A DNA stretch of 64,000 nt from Solicoccozyma terricola. Lineage: Eukaryota > Basidiomycota > Tremellomycetes > Filobasidiales > Piskurozymaceae. Made by a program: the position numbers and the translations under genes. The notes below the pieces were generated by a model. The model was not told the origin of the DNA. It searched no databases and saw only the letters and a program-made list of their open reading frames with translations. Positions 1 to 8,889 of this stretch are shown here, piece after piece; within the stretch, counting starts at the first letter, position 1; every line of letters starts with the position of its first letter. Location: contig BCLD01000001.1 of NCBI GenBank assembly GCA_001600875.1, positions 1,235,462-1,299,461 of the forward strand, given 5' to 3'.

Positions 1-1
1 C

Positions 2-1054
2 ACTGTCGACAGCGAAGAGGAAGTCGACCCAAATGGAGACCTTAACGTACGATATGAAACGGTGAAATTCCATGGGAAAACGGGGAACGGCTCGAAGGAT
101 GAAGTAGAGACATTCATAGCAAATAATGAACTCATTTTTGGCCTACGACCGAAGCAATTCAAGACTGATGCCCAAAAAATCCACTTCATGGCAACCCTCT
201 TCCGAGATGGAGCGGCCAGATGGTTCAACCCATATCTAAGAATGGACTCGGACACTAGGCCGGCTTGGGTCCGCAACTACTCGCTCTTCGTGGACGAACT
301 CATCGATCAGTATGGAGACACCAAACGAAAGGAATCCGCCTCGGAAAGAATCTTTAAGACAAAGATGAAATCGACCCATGATGTTAGGGATTTCTTCCGG
401 GATTTCAACGAAATTGCCCTTAAGTTGCCCGACTGGGGAGAAGCGTCGCTCACTCAGATCTTCAGGAAGTCACTGACCCTCGAGTTACAACAACTCATCA
501 GCAATTCCAACAACGTTTACCCGGAAACCCTCAAGGGCATGCGAGACCTGGCGGTCCAAGCCTCCATCAGGAGAGACAGTCTCCTCGATGAGGAACCTAA
601 ACGACAAGACCCTCGCGATGCGCGAGACCGCGCGGGTTCGGGCGAATCCGACCAAGGCATTCCGCGAGGAACGTATAACGCTGGGTCCCGTACTCAGACA
701 ACCAAAGCTGTGGACCCAATGCCTCGATACACCGCGCAGAATCCTCGCTCGAGTGCACAACTGGGTAACTACGCATCTCGGCCCACATCAGGCTATGGAC
801 GCTCGCAGGAGGACCGCGATCACCTCATGGCACAAGGAAGGTGCTTAGGCTGTGAAGAGACCGGGCATAAATATGCGGAATGCCCTGCAAACAAGAACAA
901 CTCGGGCAAGCAGTATCAAGGCCCTCCTCCCGCGGCCAAACCCCGCGCTAGGACCATCCATCTCTACAACCCCGACGAGAACGAGGAGTTAGAGGTAGAC
1001 CCCGAAGAGGATGAGTCTGAAGAGTCAAAAAATGGCTTAGCGACCTTAACGTAG
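2..1054 (+). CDS. gag: Gag-like capsid protein (partial, 5' truncated)
   Basis: The frame is open from base 2, so the protein begins upstream. It carries a retrotransposon gag/capsid-like helical region (for example RWFNPYL and FFRDFNEIAL, bases about 100-500), then a basic, disordered stretch. Near the end comes one CCHC zinc knuckle, CLGCEETGHKYAEC, which is the CX2CX4HX4C pattern of nucleocapsid domains that bind RNA. The C-terminus is acidic. It stops at the TAG of 1052-1054, inside a 34-nt overlap with pol. It packages element RNA in virus-like particles (family knowledge). Confidence 0.9.
   Translation, partial: TVDSEEEVDPNGDLNVRYETVKFHGKTGNGSKDEVETFIANNELIFGLRPKQFKTDAQKIHFMATLFRDGAARWFNPYLRMDSDTRPAWVRNYSLFVDELIDQYGDTKRKESASERIFKTKMKSTHDVRDFFRDFNEIALKLPDWGEASLTQIFRKSLTLELQQLISNSNNVYPETLKGMRDLAVQASIRRDSLLDEEPKRQDPRDARDRAGSGESDQGIPRGTYNAGSRTQTTKAVDPMPRYTAQNPRSSAQLGNYASRPTSGYGRSQEDRDHLMAQGRCLGCEETGHKYAECPANKNNSGKQYQGPPPAAKPRARTIHLYNPDENEELEVDPEEDESEESKNGLATLT
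1021..1054 (+). other. Gag-Pol overlap with -1 ribosomal slippery site
   Basis: The pol frame is open from 1021, directly after a stop at 1018-1020, and the gag stop lies at 1052-1054. Within the overlap the gag-frame codons tcA AAA AAT (1025-1033) form the heptamer A AAA AAT, matching the X XXY YYZ rule for -1 slippage. A slip moves ribosomes from frame 2 to frame 1, which is the pol frame. No ATG in the pol frame precedes 1123. A downstream stimulatory structure was not checked. Confidence 0.75.
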
Positions 1055-4000
1055 GCCAAGTTAAGGTTCGCGCAATTGGATCGGCCCAATCCCTCGAAGA
1101 TGTTAACAAACTCTTCGGGAAGATGACGGTCGGTCCATCCCTTTCTCCCTTTCGAGTTCGTTTTGCGGTATCGGATAATGAAGCTTTCCTTGTAGCANGA
1201 GTCTCTGTCGATCGGATCAATTTCTCTCCTGTTGCCTGTCTATTAGACACTGGTGCAACGATCAACTTGATTCGACGAGACAGCCACTTGCTCAAGACTG
1301 CCAAAATATGCCAATACACGCAACCACGAAAGTTAGAGTTAGCGGATGGATCGATATCAAACTTCGCCCCGATCAATACCTTCATCATGGCGACTTTCCA
1401 GTTTGGAGCAGGGGTTCCCCCGAAGAGGATCAAACTAGACATTGCCGACCTCGGAGGAACAGAAGTAATCTTAGGCGGAAGATTCTTCAAAGAAGGAAAA
1501 ATCGTGATGGATTGGGAGAAGAACGAGCTAGAATTCCCTAGCAACACGATACTCGATCTCCTTGGCAATGATTTGCAAGGAGAACTACAGGATATTGAGG
1601 ATGAGTGGGCGGTAGGAAGGGCTAGGGCCCTACGACCGAATTGCGCTCACCCATACAAAAGCCTGGCAAACGTGGACTTCGGCATAGGTCAAGAGCAACT
1701 CACCGAGCAAGACTTGGAAGAGTTGCGCGGAATCGTCCGGATCCGCGCGGCCTCGACCTCTCCCGACCCTGATATGGTGGACGCCCCAGCCTTCGACTTC
1801 GACTACATCGGGGATAACGAAGATTGGCAGGATTTGGAGGAAGACGAGATCAAGGCTCTCGTCCCTGAAGAGTTCCACGAGTGGATGGATATCTTCCGTA
1901 AATCTAAGGCGGACGAACTACCTCCCCACCGTGCATGTGATCACCGCATCGACCTCATACCTGACGCCCGTCTCACGACTGGACCTATCTACCGTCTAGC
2001 GAGGAGAGAAGACGAATGGGTACAGGAGTTTCTAACCAGCAACTGCGTTACCGGTCACCTGCGTCAATCCACGGCTCCACACAGCAGCCCTATCTTCACG
2101 ATACCCAAGAAGGATGGGACGTATCGTCTCGTTACCGATTACCGTAAGCTCAACGCGGTAACCGTCAAAGATGCAACTCCCCTTCCCAGTATCGAGACGA
2201 TCCTCGATCAACTCGCAGGAGCCGAATGGTTCATCTCCTGCGACCTGCCGCGAGCGTACCAGTTGATTCGAATGGCGGAGGGACATGAACATTACACCAC
2301 CATTCGACATCAACGAGGACAACACGAATCCCTCGTCATGCGTGATGGACTCTGTAACGCTCCAGCCACCTTCCAAGGCTTCCTGAACGAGATCTTCCAA
2401 CCCCTGATTGGAAGAGGCGTCGTTGTCTATATCGACGACATTGCTGTCTATGGGAAGACGAAGAACGAGGTCCGAGCGACGTTCCTAGAAGTTCTCCATA
2501 TTCTCAAGGAGAATTCCCTATACCTCAAACCCACGAAGTGTTTCTTTTACACGAAGTCTATCAACTTCCTTGGATACGAGATCTCGAAAGAGGGCATCCA
2601 GATGCAATCAGCTAAGATAGAGGCAGTTCGAGAATGGCCTGCTCCAACGGATGTTAGAGGAGTGCAACGATTCCTTGGATTCGCCAATTTCTATCGGAAA
2701 TTCATCGATAGTTACGCTCGCATAACTACCCCACTCACCACTCTGACCAAGAAGGAACAGGAGTGGGTATGGGGGGAAGAACAGCAAGAAGCGTTTGCAG
2801 AGCTCAAAAGGAGGTTTACGGAGGCGCCCATTCTTCGACACTTTGACAGGGACCGGAAGATATATCTCGAGACCGACGCATCCGACTTCGCAGTCGCAGC
2901 AGTCGTTAGCCAACTATACGAGACTGACGATGGTCAGGAGAAGAAGACACGGCTCCACCCGGTGGGTTACTACTCACGCAAACTTGCAGCCGCGGAGCTC
3001 AACTACACGGTCCATGACAAGGAGCTCCTCGCCATCATGGAAGCGTTCGTACATTGGAGTTTCCAGTTCCGGGACAACGCGTTCCCCATCGATATCATTA
3101 CCGACCATAGGAACTTGGAGTATTTTATGGACAAGAAGCAGCTCAATCGGAGGCATGCCCGATGGCATGAATTCCTCCAAGAGTACGATTTCTCCATTCG
3201 ATATCGTCCTGGAATCAAGGCAGTACGCCCGGATGCTCTCTCTCGGCGGGAGGACTATCACGCCGGTAAGGGTGCAAGTCTCCTGCCGGAACACAACCCT
3301 GGTAACTTCACCTCGCTCCTACCGGAAGGATGGGGGCCAGAAGTCACCGAGACCTTCCTAATACGGTTAGCATGGACCACTGAAGACCCGTCGAGGTCAC
3401 CAGAGGACGGATCCGGACGAATCCGTCCGGGACCGCCCTCGAAAACGTTTCGCCCCGCTACTCTACTCCCAAGTGGTTGGGGAAAGGACGTCGACGAACC
3501 TTTTCTCCTCCGCGCAACACACCCAAGGGTGGTAACGCTGATGGACAAGCTATTGGAAGGACTCCAGCACGATCCCTCCGTTCGCCCACTCTGGGAGACG
3601 GCGATGACGGCAGTTTTGGTCAGGGAACCAATCATTCCGGGCGAACCGACGGTGTCATGGACTCCCGAAGGACTGCTGATCTACAGAGATCGTCTCGTGG
3701 TTCCCGACTATCTCAACGCTCGACTGGACGTGCTCGTTAATAGGCATGACAGTGTCACTGCAGGCCACCCAGGCCTTCACAAGATGCGCGACCTCGTCAG
3801 CCGTGATTACTACTGGCCGGCGATGGACAAGTGGATACGAGATTTTGTGCAGACATGCCACGCCTGTGCGAGGAACAAAGCCAAACGCCATGCACCGTAC
3901 GGATTCCTCAGGTCCCTCGAGGCTCCCTCCCGACCATGGGATGACATCACGATGGACCACATCGTGGGACTACCAGAATCGGAAGGATGCAACGCCATCC

Positions 4001-5088
4001 TGGTCGTGGTGGACAGGCTCAGTAAAATGAGTAAGTATATCCCCACAACTGACACGGCCACGGCTGCCGATCTCGCCCAACTCTTTGTATGGAACATCTT
4101 TCGACACCATGGCTTGCCAAAGTCGATCGTATCCGACCGAGGAGCAACCTTTACCTCGTCCTGGTGGCGAGAGTTCCTCAAACACCTGGGGGTCGAAGCT
4201 AAGTTTAGTACGGCTTATCACCCGCAAACAGATGGACAAACGGAGCGTGTGAATCAGGAGCTGGAGACGTACCTCCGATTCTATGTCACATACATGCAAA
4301 ACGACTGGGCCCGATATCTGGCCCTCGCGGAATTCTCGAGGAATAACACCATTCATTCCTCCATCAAGGTAACGCCATTCTTCGCTAATTATGGTTACCA
4401 CCCAAGGTTTGACGTCCGAGCACCCCTGAACGCTGGAACTGCCCCCGCTGCTTCCGAACAAGCCGCGGATTTAGCCGAAGTACATCAATATGTGCGCGGG
4501 GAACTTAAAAAGGCTCAGGAACGTCAAGCTGCGCAGTTCAACCGCAGCCACCTCCCCGCACCGGCTTTCGAAGTGGGTGACTTCGTGTTCCTCAATGGGA
4601 AACACCTCTCCACGCTACGCCCTTCGCCAAAATTGGACGCCAAGAACTACGGCCCGTTTATGATCACAGAAAAGATTAATGATTGGGCATACCGGCTGCA
4701 GTTAGGGACGAAGATGAGGATTCACAACGTCTTCCACGTGGACCTACTCGAACCCGCCCCCTCTCTTTCGTTTATTCCCGAACGCCAAGTGCAACCGCCA
4801 GGTCCGGTGGAACTGGAGTCGAACGAGTACGAGGTGGAACGAATCCTGGACTCAGAGTGGGTTGGAGCACGAGGGAAAACGAAAGGACATTTGGAATACC
4901 TTATCCAGTGGCGCGGATGGGAAAACACCGACGACGCTGCGACTTGGGAACGGGAGGACTCGATATTGTCTGACAGCCTCGTCGAAGAGTACTACCAAGC
5001 ACACCCGACAGCGCCGGGTGGCCCAATGGAACCCATGGAGAAAAAAGGAATCTCGCAGGGAAAGAAGTCGAGGCATCGACGGGTATAA
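1021..5088 (+). CDS. pol: Pol polyprotein: PR-RT-RNaseH-IN-chromodomain
   Basis: Probably made as a Gag-Pol fusion through the slip site; the first in-frame ATG is at 1123. Protease: LLDTGA with catalytic Asp at 1246. Reverse transcriptase: YIDD at 2428-2439. RNase H: ETDASD near 2872 and later HDKELLAI and DHRNLEYF. Integrase: HHCC zinc region from about 3740 ending in CHAC, then the D,D35E triad (D of MDHIV, D of SDRG, E of QTERVNQE, with exactly 35 residues between the last two). A GPF module (NYGPF) and a C-terminal chromodomain (EYEVERIL ... YLIQWRGW ... TWE, about 4825-4970) follow. The chromodomain targets integration to modified chromatin in this clade. RT motif B reads LVMRDGL instead of the usual LVMPFGL. 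One n at 1198 hides a residue just before the protease. Confidence 0.95.
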   Translation, partial: RVKKWLSDLNVGQVKVRAIGSAQSLEDVNKLFGKMTVGPSLSPFRVRFAVSDNEAFLVAXVSVDRINFSPVACLLDTGATINLIRRDSHLLKTAKICQYTQPRKLELADGSISNFAPINTFIMATFQFGAGVPPKRIKLDIADLGGTEVILGGRFFKEGKIVMDWEKNELEFPSNTILDLLGNDLQGELQDIEDEWAVGRARALRPNCAHPYKSLANVDFGIGQEQLTEQDLEELRGIVRIRAASTSPDPDMVDAPAFDFDYIGDNEDWQDLEEDEIKALVPEEFHEWMDIFRKSKADELPPHRACDHRIDLIPDARLTTGPIYRLARREDEWVQEFLTSNCVTGHLRQSTAPHSSPIFTIPKKDGTYRLVTDYRKLNAVTVKDATPLPSIETILDQLAGAEWFISCDLPRAYQLIRMAEGHEHYTTIRHQRGQHESLVMRDGLCNAPATFQGFLNEIFQPLIGRGVVVYIDDIAVYGKTKNEVRATFLEVLHILKENSLYLKPTKCFFYTKSINFLGYEISKEGIQMQSAKIEAVREWPAPTDVRGVQRFLGFANFYRKFIDSYARITTPLTTLTKKEQEWVWGEEQQEAFAELKRRFTEAPILRHFDRDRKIYLETDASDFAVAAVVSQLYETDDGQEKKTRLHPVGYYSRKLAAAELNYTVHDKELLAIMEAFVHWSFQFRDNAFPIDIITDHRNLEYFMDKKQLNRRHARWHEFLQEYDFSIRYRPGIKAVRPDALSRREDYHAGKGASLLPEHNPGNFTSLLPEGWGPEVTETFLIRLAWTTEDPSRSPEDGSGRIRPGPPSKTFRPATLLPSGWGKDVDEPFLLRATHPRVVTLMDKLLEGLQHDPSVRPLWETAMTAVLVREPIIPGEPTVSWTPEGLLIYRDRLVVPDYLNARLDVLVNRHDSVTAGHPGLHKMRDLVSRDYYWPAMDKWIRDFVQTCHACARNKAKRHAPYGFLRSLEAPSRPWDDITMDHIVGLPESEGCNAILVVVDRLSKMSKYIPTTDTATAADLAQLFVWNIFRHHGLPKSIVSDRGATFTSSWWREFLKHLGVEAKFSTAYHPQTDGQTERVNQELETYLRFYVTYMQNDWARYLALAEFSRNNTIHSSIKVTPFFANYGYHPRFDVRAPLNAGTAPAASEQAADLAEVHQYVRGELKKAQERQAAQFNRSHLPAPAFEVGDFVFLNGKHLSTLRPSPKLDAKNYGPFMITEKINDWAYRLQLGTKMRIHNVFHVDLLEPAPSLSFIPERQVQPPGPVELESNEYEVERILDSEWVGARGKTKGHLEYLIQWRGWENTDDAATWEREDSILSDSLVEEYYQAHPTAPGGPMEPMEKKGISQGKKSRHRRV

Positions 5089-5200
5089 GGACCTGTACTC
5101 GAGCGGAATTCTAACATTGAACACATATTCATATACTTCTGGTCGAATCCGTCCGAATCCGTCCGAATCCGCCCGGATCCGTCCAACCTCGCACTCTACC

Positions 5201-5854
5201 ATGCCCACGGATACTCGCTCAGTATCGCCAGTCGATTCTCAACTGAGCACCAACGCCGCCAGTACCATCTCTGGTAGTAATGACTGGTCGGAGGACCCGG
5301 ACGTAACCGATGAAGATAGCGACCACGGGTTCTGGCATGACGAGTTTCATCCAATCCCACCGCCGTATAGCGAGGCTCGGGATACTCTCCACAAAATACG
5401 GCTACTCCTACAGATTCGACACCCCCTTCTCCTGGATCTGGCGGAAACGACCGGAGGACAACTATACGAAGGGGATAAACTTCCCTTGTCACACTACCTC
5501 GAAGAATCGAACGAGGAAGCGGACCAACGGCTGAAAATATGCCTATTGAAGGTGATGTTGTTTCACTTAACGCTGACTACGGCCGACCAACGAGACATAG
5601 GAGCGATTCCAGCCCACGGAGAGGTGGATTCGCCGAATGAAGCCCAGCTGTGGGAAGATCTCCTCCTATCGGACAACATACACGACGTATATACCCTGGG
5701 GCACCACTTGCTATATCAGCTACAGTACGACACCTACTTCGATCCTGCGGAGTTCGAAGCAAATTTGGCTCGTTGGAGAACGTTAGTCGCTGAATATTAC
5801 GAGGCCCCGTTCCACGACACACTCGCGGATGCAGCGGAAAGATTCCCGCAGTAG
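5201..5854 (+). CDS. Additional sense ORF of the retrotransposon (217 aa), function unknown
   Basis: An intact ATG-to-stop frame 112 bp after pol, in the position where env-like ORFs sit in some LTR elements. It is an acidic protein: a Ser/Asp/Glu-rich N-terminus (DVTDEDSDHGFW), then a Leu-rich, probably helical part (IRLLLQIRHPLLLDLAE, LLKVMLFHLTL, LYQLQYDTYFDP). No signal peptide or transmembrane segment is visible, so an envelope role is unlikely. The segment just before it carries the GTCCGAATCC repeat that recurs through the element. I do not recognise the family. The frame also extends upstream inside pol in another phase, but the ATG at 5201 is the natural start. Confidence 0.6.
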   Translation: MPTDTRSVSPVDSQLSTNAASTISGSNDWSEDPDVTDEDSDHGFWHDEFHPIPPPYSEARDTLHKIRLLLQIRHPLLLDLAETTGGQLYEGDKLPLSHYLEESNEEADQRLKICLLKVMLFHLTLTTADQRDIGAIPAHGEVDSPNEAQLWEDLLLSDNIHDVYTLGHHLLYQLQYDTYFDPAEFEANLARWRTLVAEYYEAPFHDTLADAAERFPQ

Positions 5855-5974
5855 ATGACATCGATAAGAAGAAGGAACAAGACTAAAATGGTACAATCGA
5901 TGCATCTCTTCGACACAGAACGTCGGAAGAAACGAAAAGGTGGAGAAAAGGGCCACCTCGCCCTGAAAAGGACC

Positions 5975-7165
5975 CTAACGGCGGACCCTCTTCAAATCCC
6001 GCGGCGACGGCGAAGAGGACCCCCCATCCTCGGAGTCCCCATGGTCGGACTCGCCGCCACCGCTCCCCCTCGACCCCTCCTCCTCTTCGGAGTCCACCGC
6101 TTTCGCCTTACCTTTCCAGGGGGACCGGTTCCCCTTGTACGGCGATGCAGCTGATGAGGGGACAGGGTCAGCAATCTGGAGACAACTATCACCAGCCGGG
6201 GCACTTACAGTCACGACCACGGTACTCGGACTTTACCGTGGGAGCACGGCTATAGGGTCGCCTGCTGGGACCCCCCACCTGCGAGAATCCCGGGGCAGAC
6301 AACGGGTTGACGATTGACTCCGACAACTTCTGCGTGTCGTTGTCGGCTCCAGCGAGAGCCCTTCTTACGGTCGTCGAGGCCAGCGGAGCGAGCACTTGGA
6401 GGAGGTTGAGGACGTCCTCCATTAACTTCCCCGCGGTCGCAAGCGGTCCGTCGCCCTGGAACCCCGCCGATCGCAGCTCCGTCCCCATACCACGAAGACC
6501 GGCGCCGACAGAGGTGGCGAGAGCGATAGCCGTTGCAATCCTGGCGGGACCGATCGAACACTTGCTCTTGGATTTGGAGCAAGCGTCGCAGTAATTCTTC
6601 AACGACATACCATCATCATTGATGGTCATGATGCAGTCGAGGGGGGGGTCCTGGGACAGGCAGTGGGAGCAGGGGTCGGCGGCCGGCTCCTTTCGACCTT
6701 TGCTCTTGACCTTGCGAGGTTGCTATAAGAGAACGAACACAGGTCAGCGGAAGTGGACGAATCCGGACGGAATCGTCCACGTTCGCCCAACACACTCACA
6801 GGGAATGCAAGGCCCGCGTTCACCAACGTCGTGTCGCTCCACACGACGTTCTTCACCTTCACCAACTTCTTAAAGAGGGCCACATGGGCAACCCCCTCCT
6901 CCTCGTCGACTGGGCGGGATTTGAGACCGTAGGAGACGAGGAACGCAGACGACATTTTCTCGGCACCAGGGACGGACGCCATCGTCGCCAAAGCTTTAAT
7001 CTCCTTCTTGACTTCGGCGGTTAAAACGGGAGGAGGAGGCGTAAGAGCAAGCGAGGGCCGAGGGGAAGAACGAGGAAGCGGGGAAGAACGAGGAAGCGGA
7101 GTAGCAGGAGGACCAGCTAGGACGGCCGAAGCCCGGGATTTTGAAGGACGGCCTCGAGGTGGCAT
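5975..7165 (-). CDS. Antisense retrotransposon gene: Zn2Cys6-like cysteine-cluster protein (351 aa, 3 exons)
   Basis: Exons 7165-6800, 6722-6209 and 6150-5975 join in frame (1056 nt). Intron 1 (77 nt) is GTGAGT...TTATAG in phase 0; intron 2 (58 nt) is GTAAGT...CATCAG in phase 1. Both reading frames would otherwise end early, so the introns are well supported. Residues 1-50 are Pro/Ser-rich with a possible AT-hook-like start (PRGRPSKSRA). A basic stretch then leads into CX2CX8CX14CX2CX6C (PCSHC..., CDACSKSKSKC), which resembles the fungal GAL4-type zinc cluster with a long central loop. The C-terminus is acidic (AVDSEEEEG). It is encoded opposite to gag-pol, inside the element and before the LTR, so it moves with the element. 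A nuclear DNA-binding or regulatory role is inference from the cluster alone. Confidence 0.7.
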
Positions 7166-7868
7166 GTTGGCGGGTTATATGGTTATGTTGGACGAGGGGA
7201 ACGATGGGGTGCGATGTCGATGAAGTATAATGAGGTGGGAGGGGAATTTACAGAATTCCCCTCGCCTTATATATCCAAATCGTCACCCCAACGCTGGCGA
7301 CGCTGAAAATTTTCGCCAACATGACTCGCCTTGTCAAAAGTGGAACGACGTTGTTCGGAACAATGAAAATGCGCCACGAGATCGTCGTTTTGCAGGGACA
7401 AACACGGTCTGGGGTTGGAAACCCTCTTTTTCTCACGCTAGAAGCCATCAAACGCTTCTGAAACATGAGGGAACAACGTAGAATACTGCGCAACACGAGG
7501 AAACAACGTAGGAGACTGCGCAAACACGATGGATCTACGTCAAAGACTGCGCAAACACGGGGGAACAACGTCAAAGCCAAGACAACGTGGTGCAACGATC
7601 GCAACAGCACGCCGTAGCAGCAGCGTGAGGCCTGCAGCCTCGGAACAACGGACTTTCGCTACGCAGCCCGCAGCTTCGCTTCCTCGCAAGCGAGAACACG
7701 AGTTTCGTTGCCTGTTCCTGGAAATCGAATAGGATGGTAACCTGATGACGTCATATGGTAACCATATATTCAGTGGCGAACTTGCAAAAGTTACGACAAC
7801 GCAAACTCAAACGCCATGGGAATTGCGAGCACATCTTGCAGCTACGCCCGCTCTAAAAGAGGGGGGAC
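7166..7868. promoter_or_regulatory. Promoter side of antisense gene, element 3' untranslated region and polypurine tract
   Basis: No coding frame is convincing here. The stretch is upstream of the antisense gene and downstream of the sense ORFs, so it should hold the antisense promoter. It contains about four copies of a 31-bp tandem repeat (7462-7578) and the polypurine tract at 7855-7867 immediately before the LTR. Confidence 0.5.
7462..7578. repeat. 31-bp tandem repeat, about 4 imperfect copies
   Basis: Each unit contains AACAACGTAGGAGACTGCGC or a close variant, spaced 31 bp apart. It lies 300-410 bp upstream of the antisense zinc-cluster gene, so it could be a regulatory array for that gene or simple slippage. 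Confidence 0.75.
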
Positions 7869-8738
7869 TGTCACGGGAATTCCTCTGAACACTCTACGAT
7901 CTCCCATCGCCGTCGCTCTAGGATATCAGGTAGGGGCGCCACGTCATTCAACATGGACTCGCGCGCGTTATCATCGTCATTCGCGTGACCCGAACTAGGC
8001 TCGTACACCTACAACCATTGTTCAAGGAACAATGGACATATGTCAGGTCTACGGCCCGACAGCGGCTAAACCGACTCACGCCATCTCAGACGTGGTCGCC
8101 ATCAGATGGACCCGTCCGAATCCGTCCGGATTCGTCCAAGACACACTCTCGCCGCTCGTACACCCACAAGTCGGCTCGAATCTACGTTCTGAAGTCGTGA
8201 TACGACCCTACCGTAGCTTGGCAGCCCGGATCGGTCGTACACGAGCGCCAGTATCTCCAATAGGATGCCCGTATCTCCAACACGAATGCCCATATCTCCA
8301 ATACGACGCTCGTATCTCCAATACGGCCTCTATGGAACAATAGAGCTTCAGAACAAGAACAGTTAGGACGGAATGGCAATTAGCCAGGCTCCCTTGGCAA
8401 TTAGCCAGGTTCCCCCGTCCGTCCTACATACTTAAGGTAGCCTTTTGTACGACTCTAGTTATTGCTCTCTTTCCTCGAGCAATATTATCAATTGTATGCA
8501 ACACCCTTACGACCGTTGCATTATACGACCAACCATTGCCTAGAGGCACTCGAACGTAGACGCACTTAGTGAAGCACGCTCCGCTTACACACACACGAAC
8601 ACACGAAGACGACACCGTGTGGATCCGCACACTTCCGCCCGAATCCGTCCAGACCCCAATGAACGCTGACCGATACCGAATAGAGAGTCAAGTGACTCGT
8701 CTATCCTCGGGTGTGACGATCGTCGTTAGATCGTTACA
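7869..8738 (+). repeat. 3' LTR of the chromovirus (about 870 bp)
   Basis: Begins TGTCACGGG directly after the polypurine tract and ends ...CGTTACA, so the ends follow the TG...CA rule. The left boundary is confirmed by the inverted copy whose outer end is also TGTCACGGG (9747 going left). It contains a perfect 9-bp hairpin (8015-8035), GTCCGAATCC repeats (8107-8136 and near 8627) and a four-copy 20-bp satellite (8247-8326). The exact 3' end is less certain because the two LTR copies differ there. No target-site duplication can be tested since the 5' end is outside the window. Confidence 0.85.
8247..8326. repeat. 20-bp satellite inside LTR, 4 copies
   Basis: Four consecutive units of the type GCCCGTATCTCCAATACGA differ at a few positions. 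The inverted LTR carries the same unit three times (9317-9370, reverse orientation), so copy number varies between LTRs. Confidence 0.85.
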
Positions 8739-8889
8739 CTAGCTATCCTCATCTCACCCCACTTTACATACACATTCACACTCACACCATCATCCACGCA
8801 TATCCGCAAAGAGAGGCATCTAGGCAAGGTCTGAATTACAACCAGCGCAGATCCCGAAAGAAGTCATTGCAGTCATCTCGATCGTTAAG

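Larger units (their letters stand above)
1..8738 (+). mobile_element. Ty3/gypsy LTR retrotransposon (chromovirus), 5' end outside window
   Basis: The order gag, protease, reverse transcriptase, RNase H, integrase, chromodomain, extra ORF, polypurine tract, LTR is seen directly and defines a Metaviridae chromovirus-type element. The 5' LTR, primer-binding site and gag start lie to the left of the window. The coding frames are open apart from one ambiguous base (n at 1198), so the copy could be young. Between pol and the LTR lie 2.8 kb with a sense ORF (5201-5854) and an antisense spliced gene (5975-7165), more than such an element needs. The tract AAAAGAGGGGGGA (7855-7867) abuts the LTR, as expected for plus-strand priming. 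Confidence 0.95.

Noticed and set aside
4862..5200. Upstream in-frame extension of the third retrotransposon ORF inside pol
   Set aside because: Overlaps the chromodomain coding region in another frame; the ATG at 5201 after pol is the natural start.
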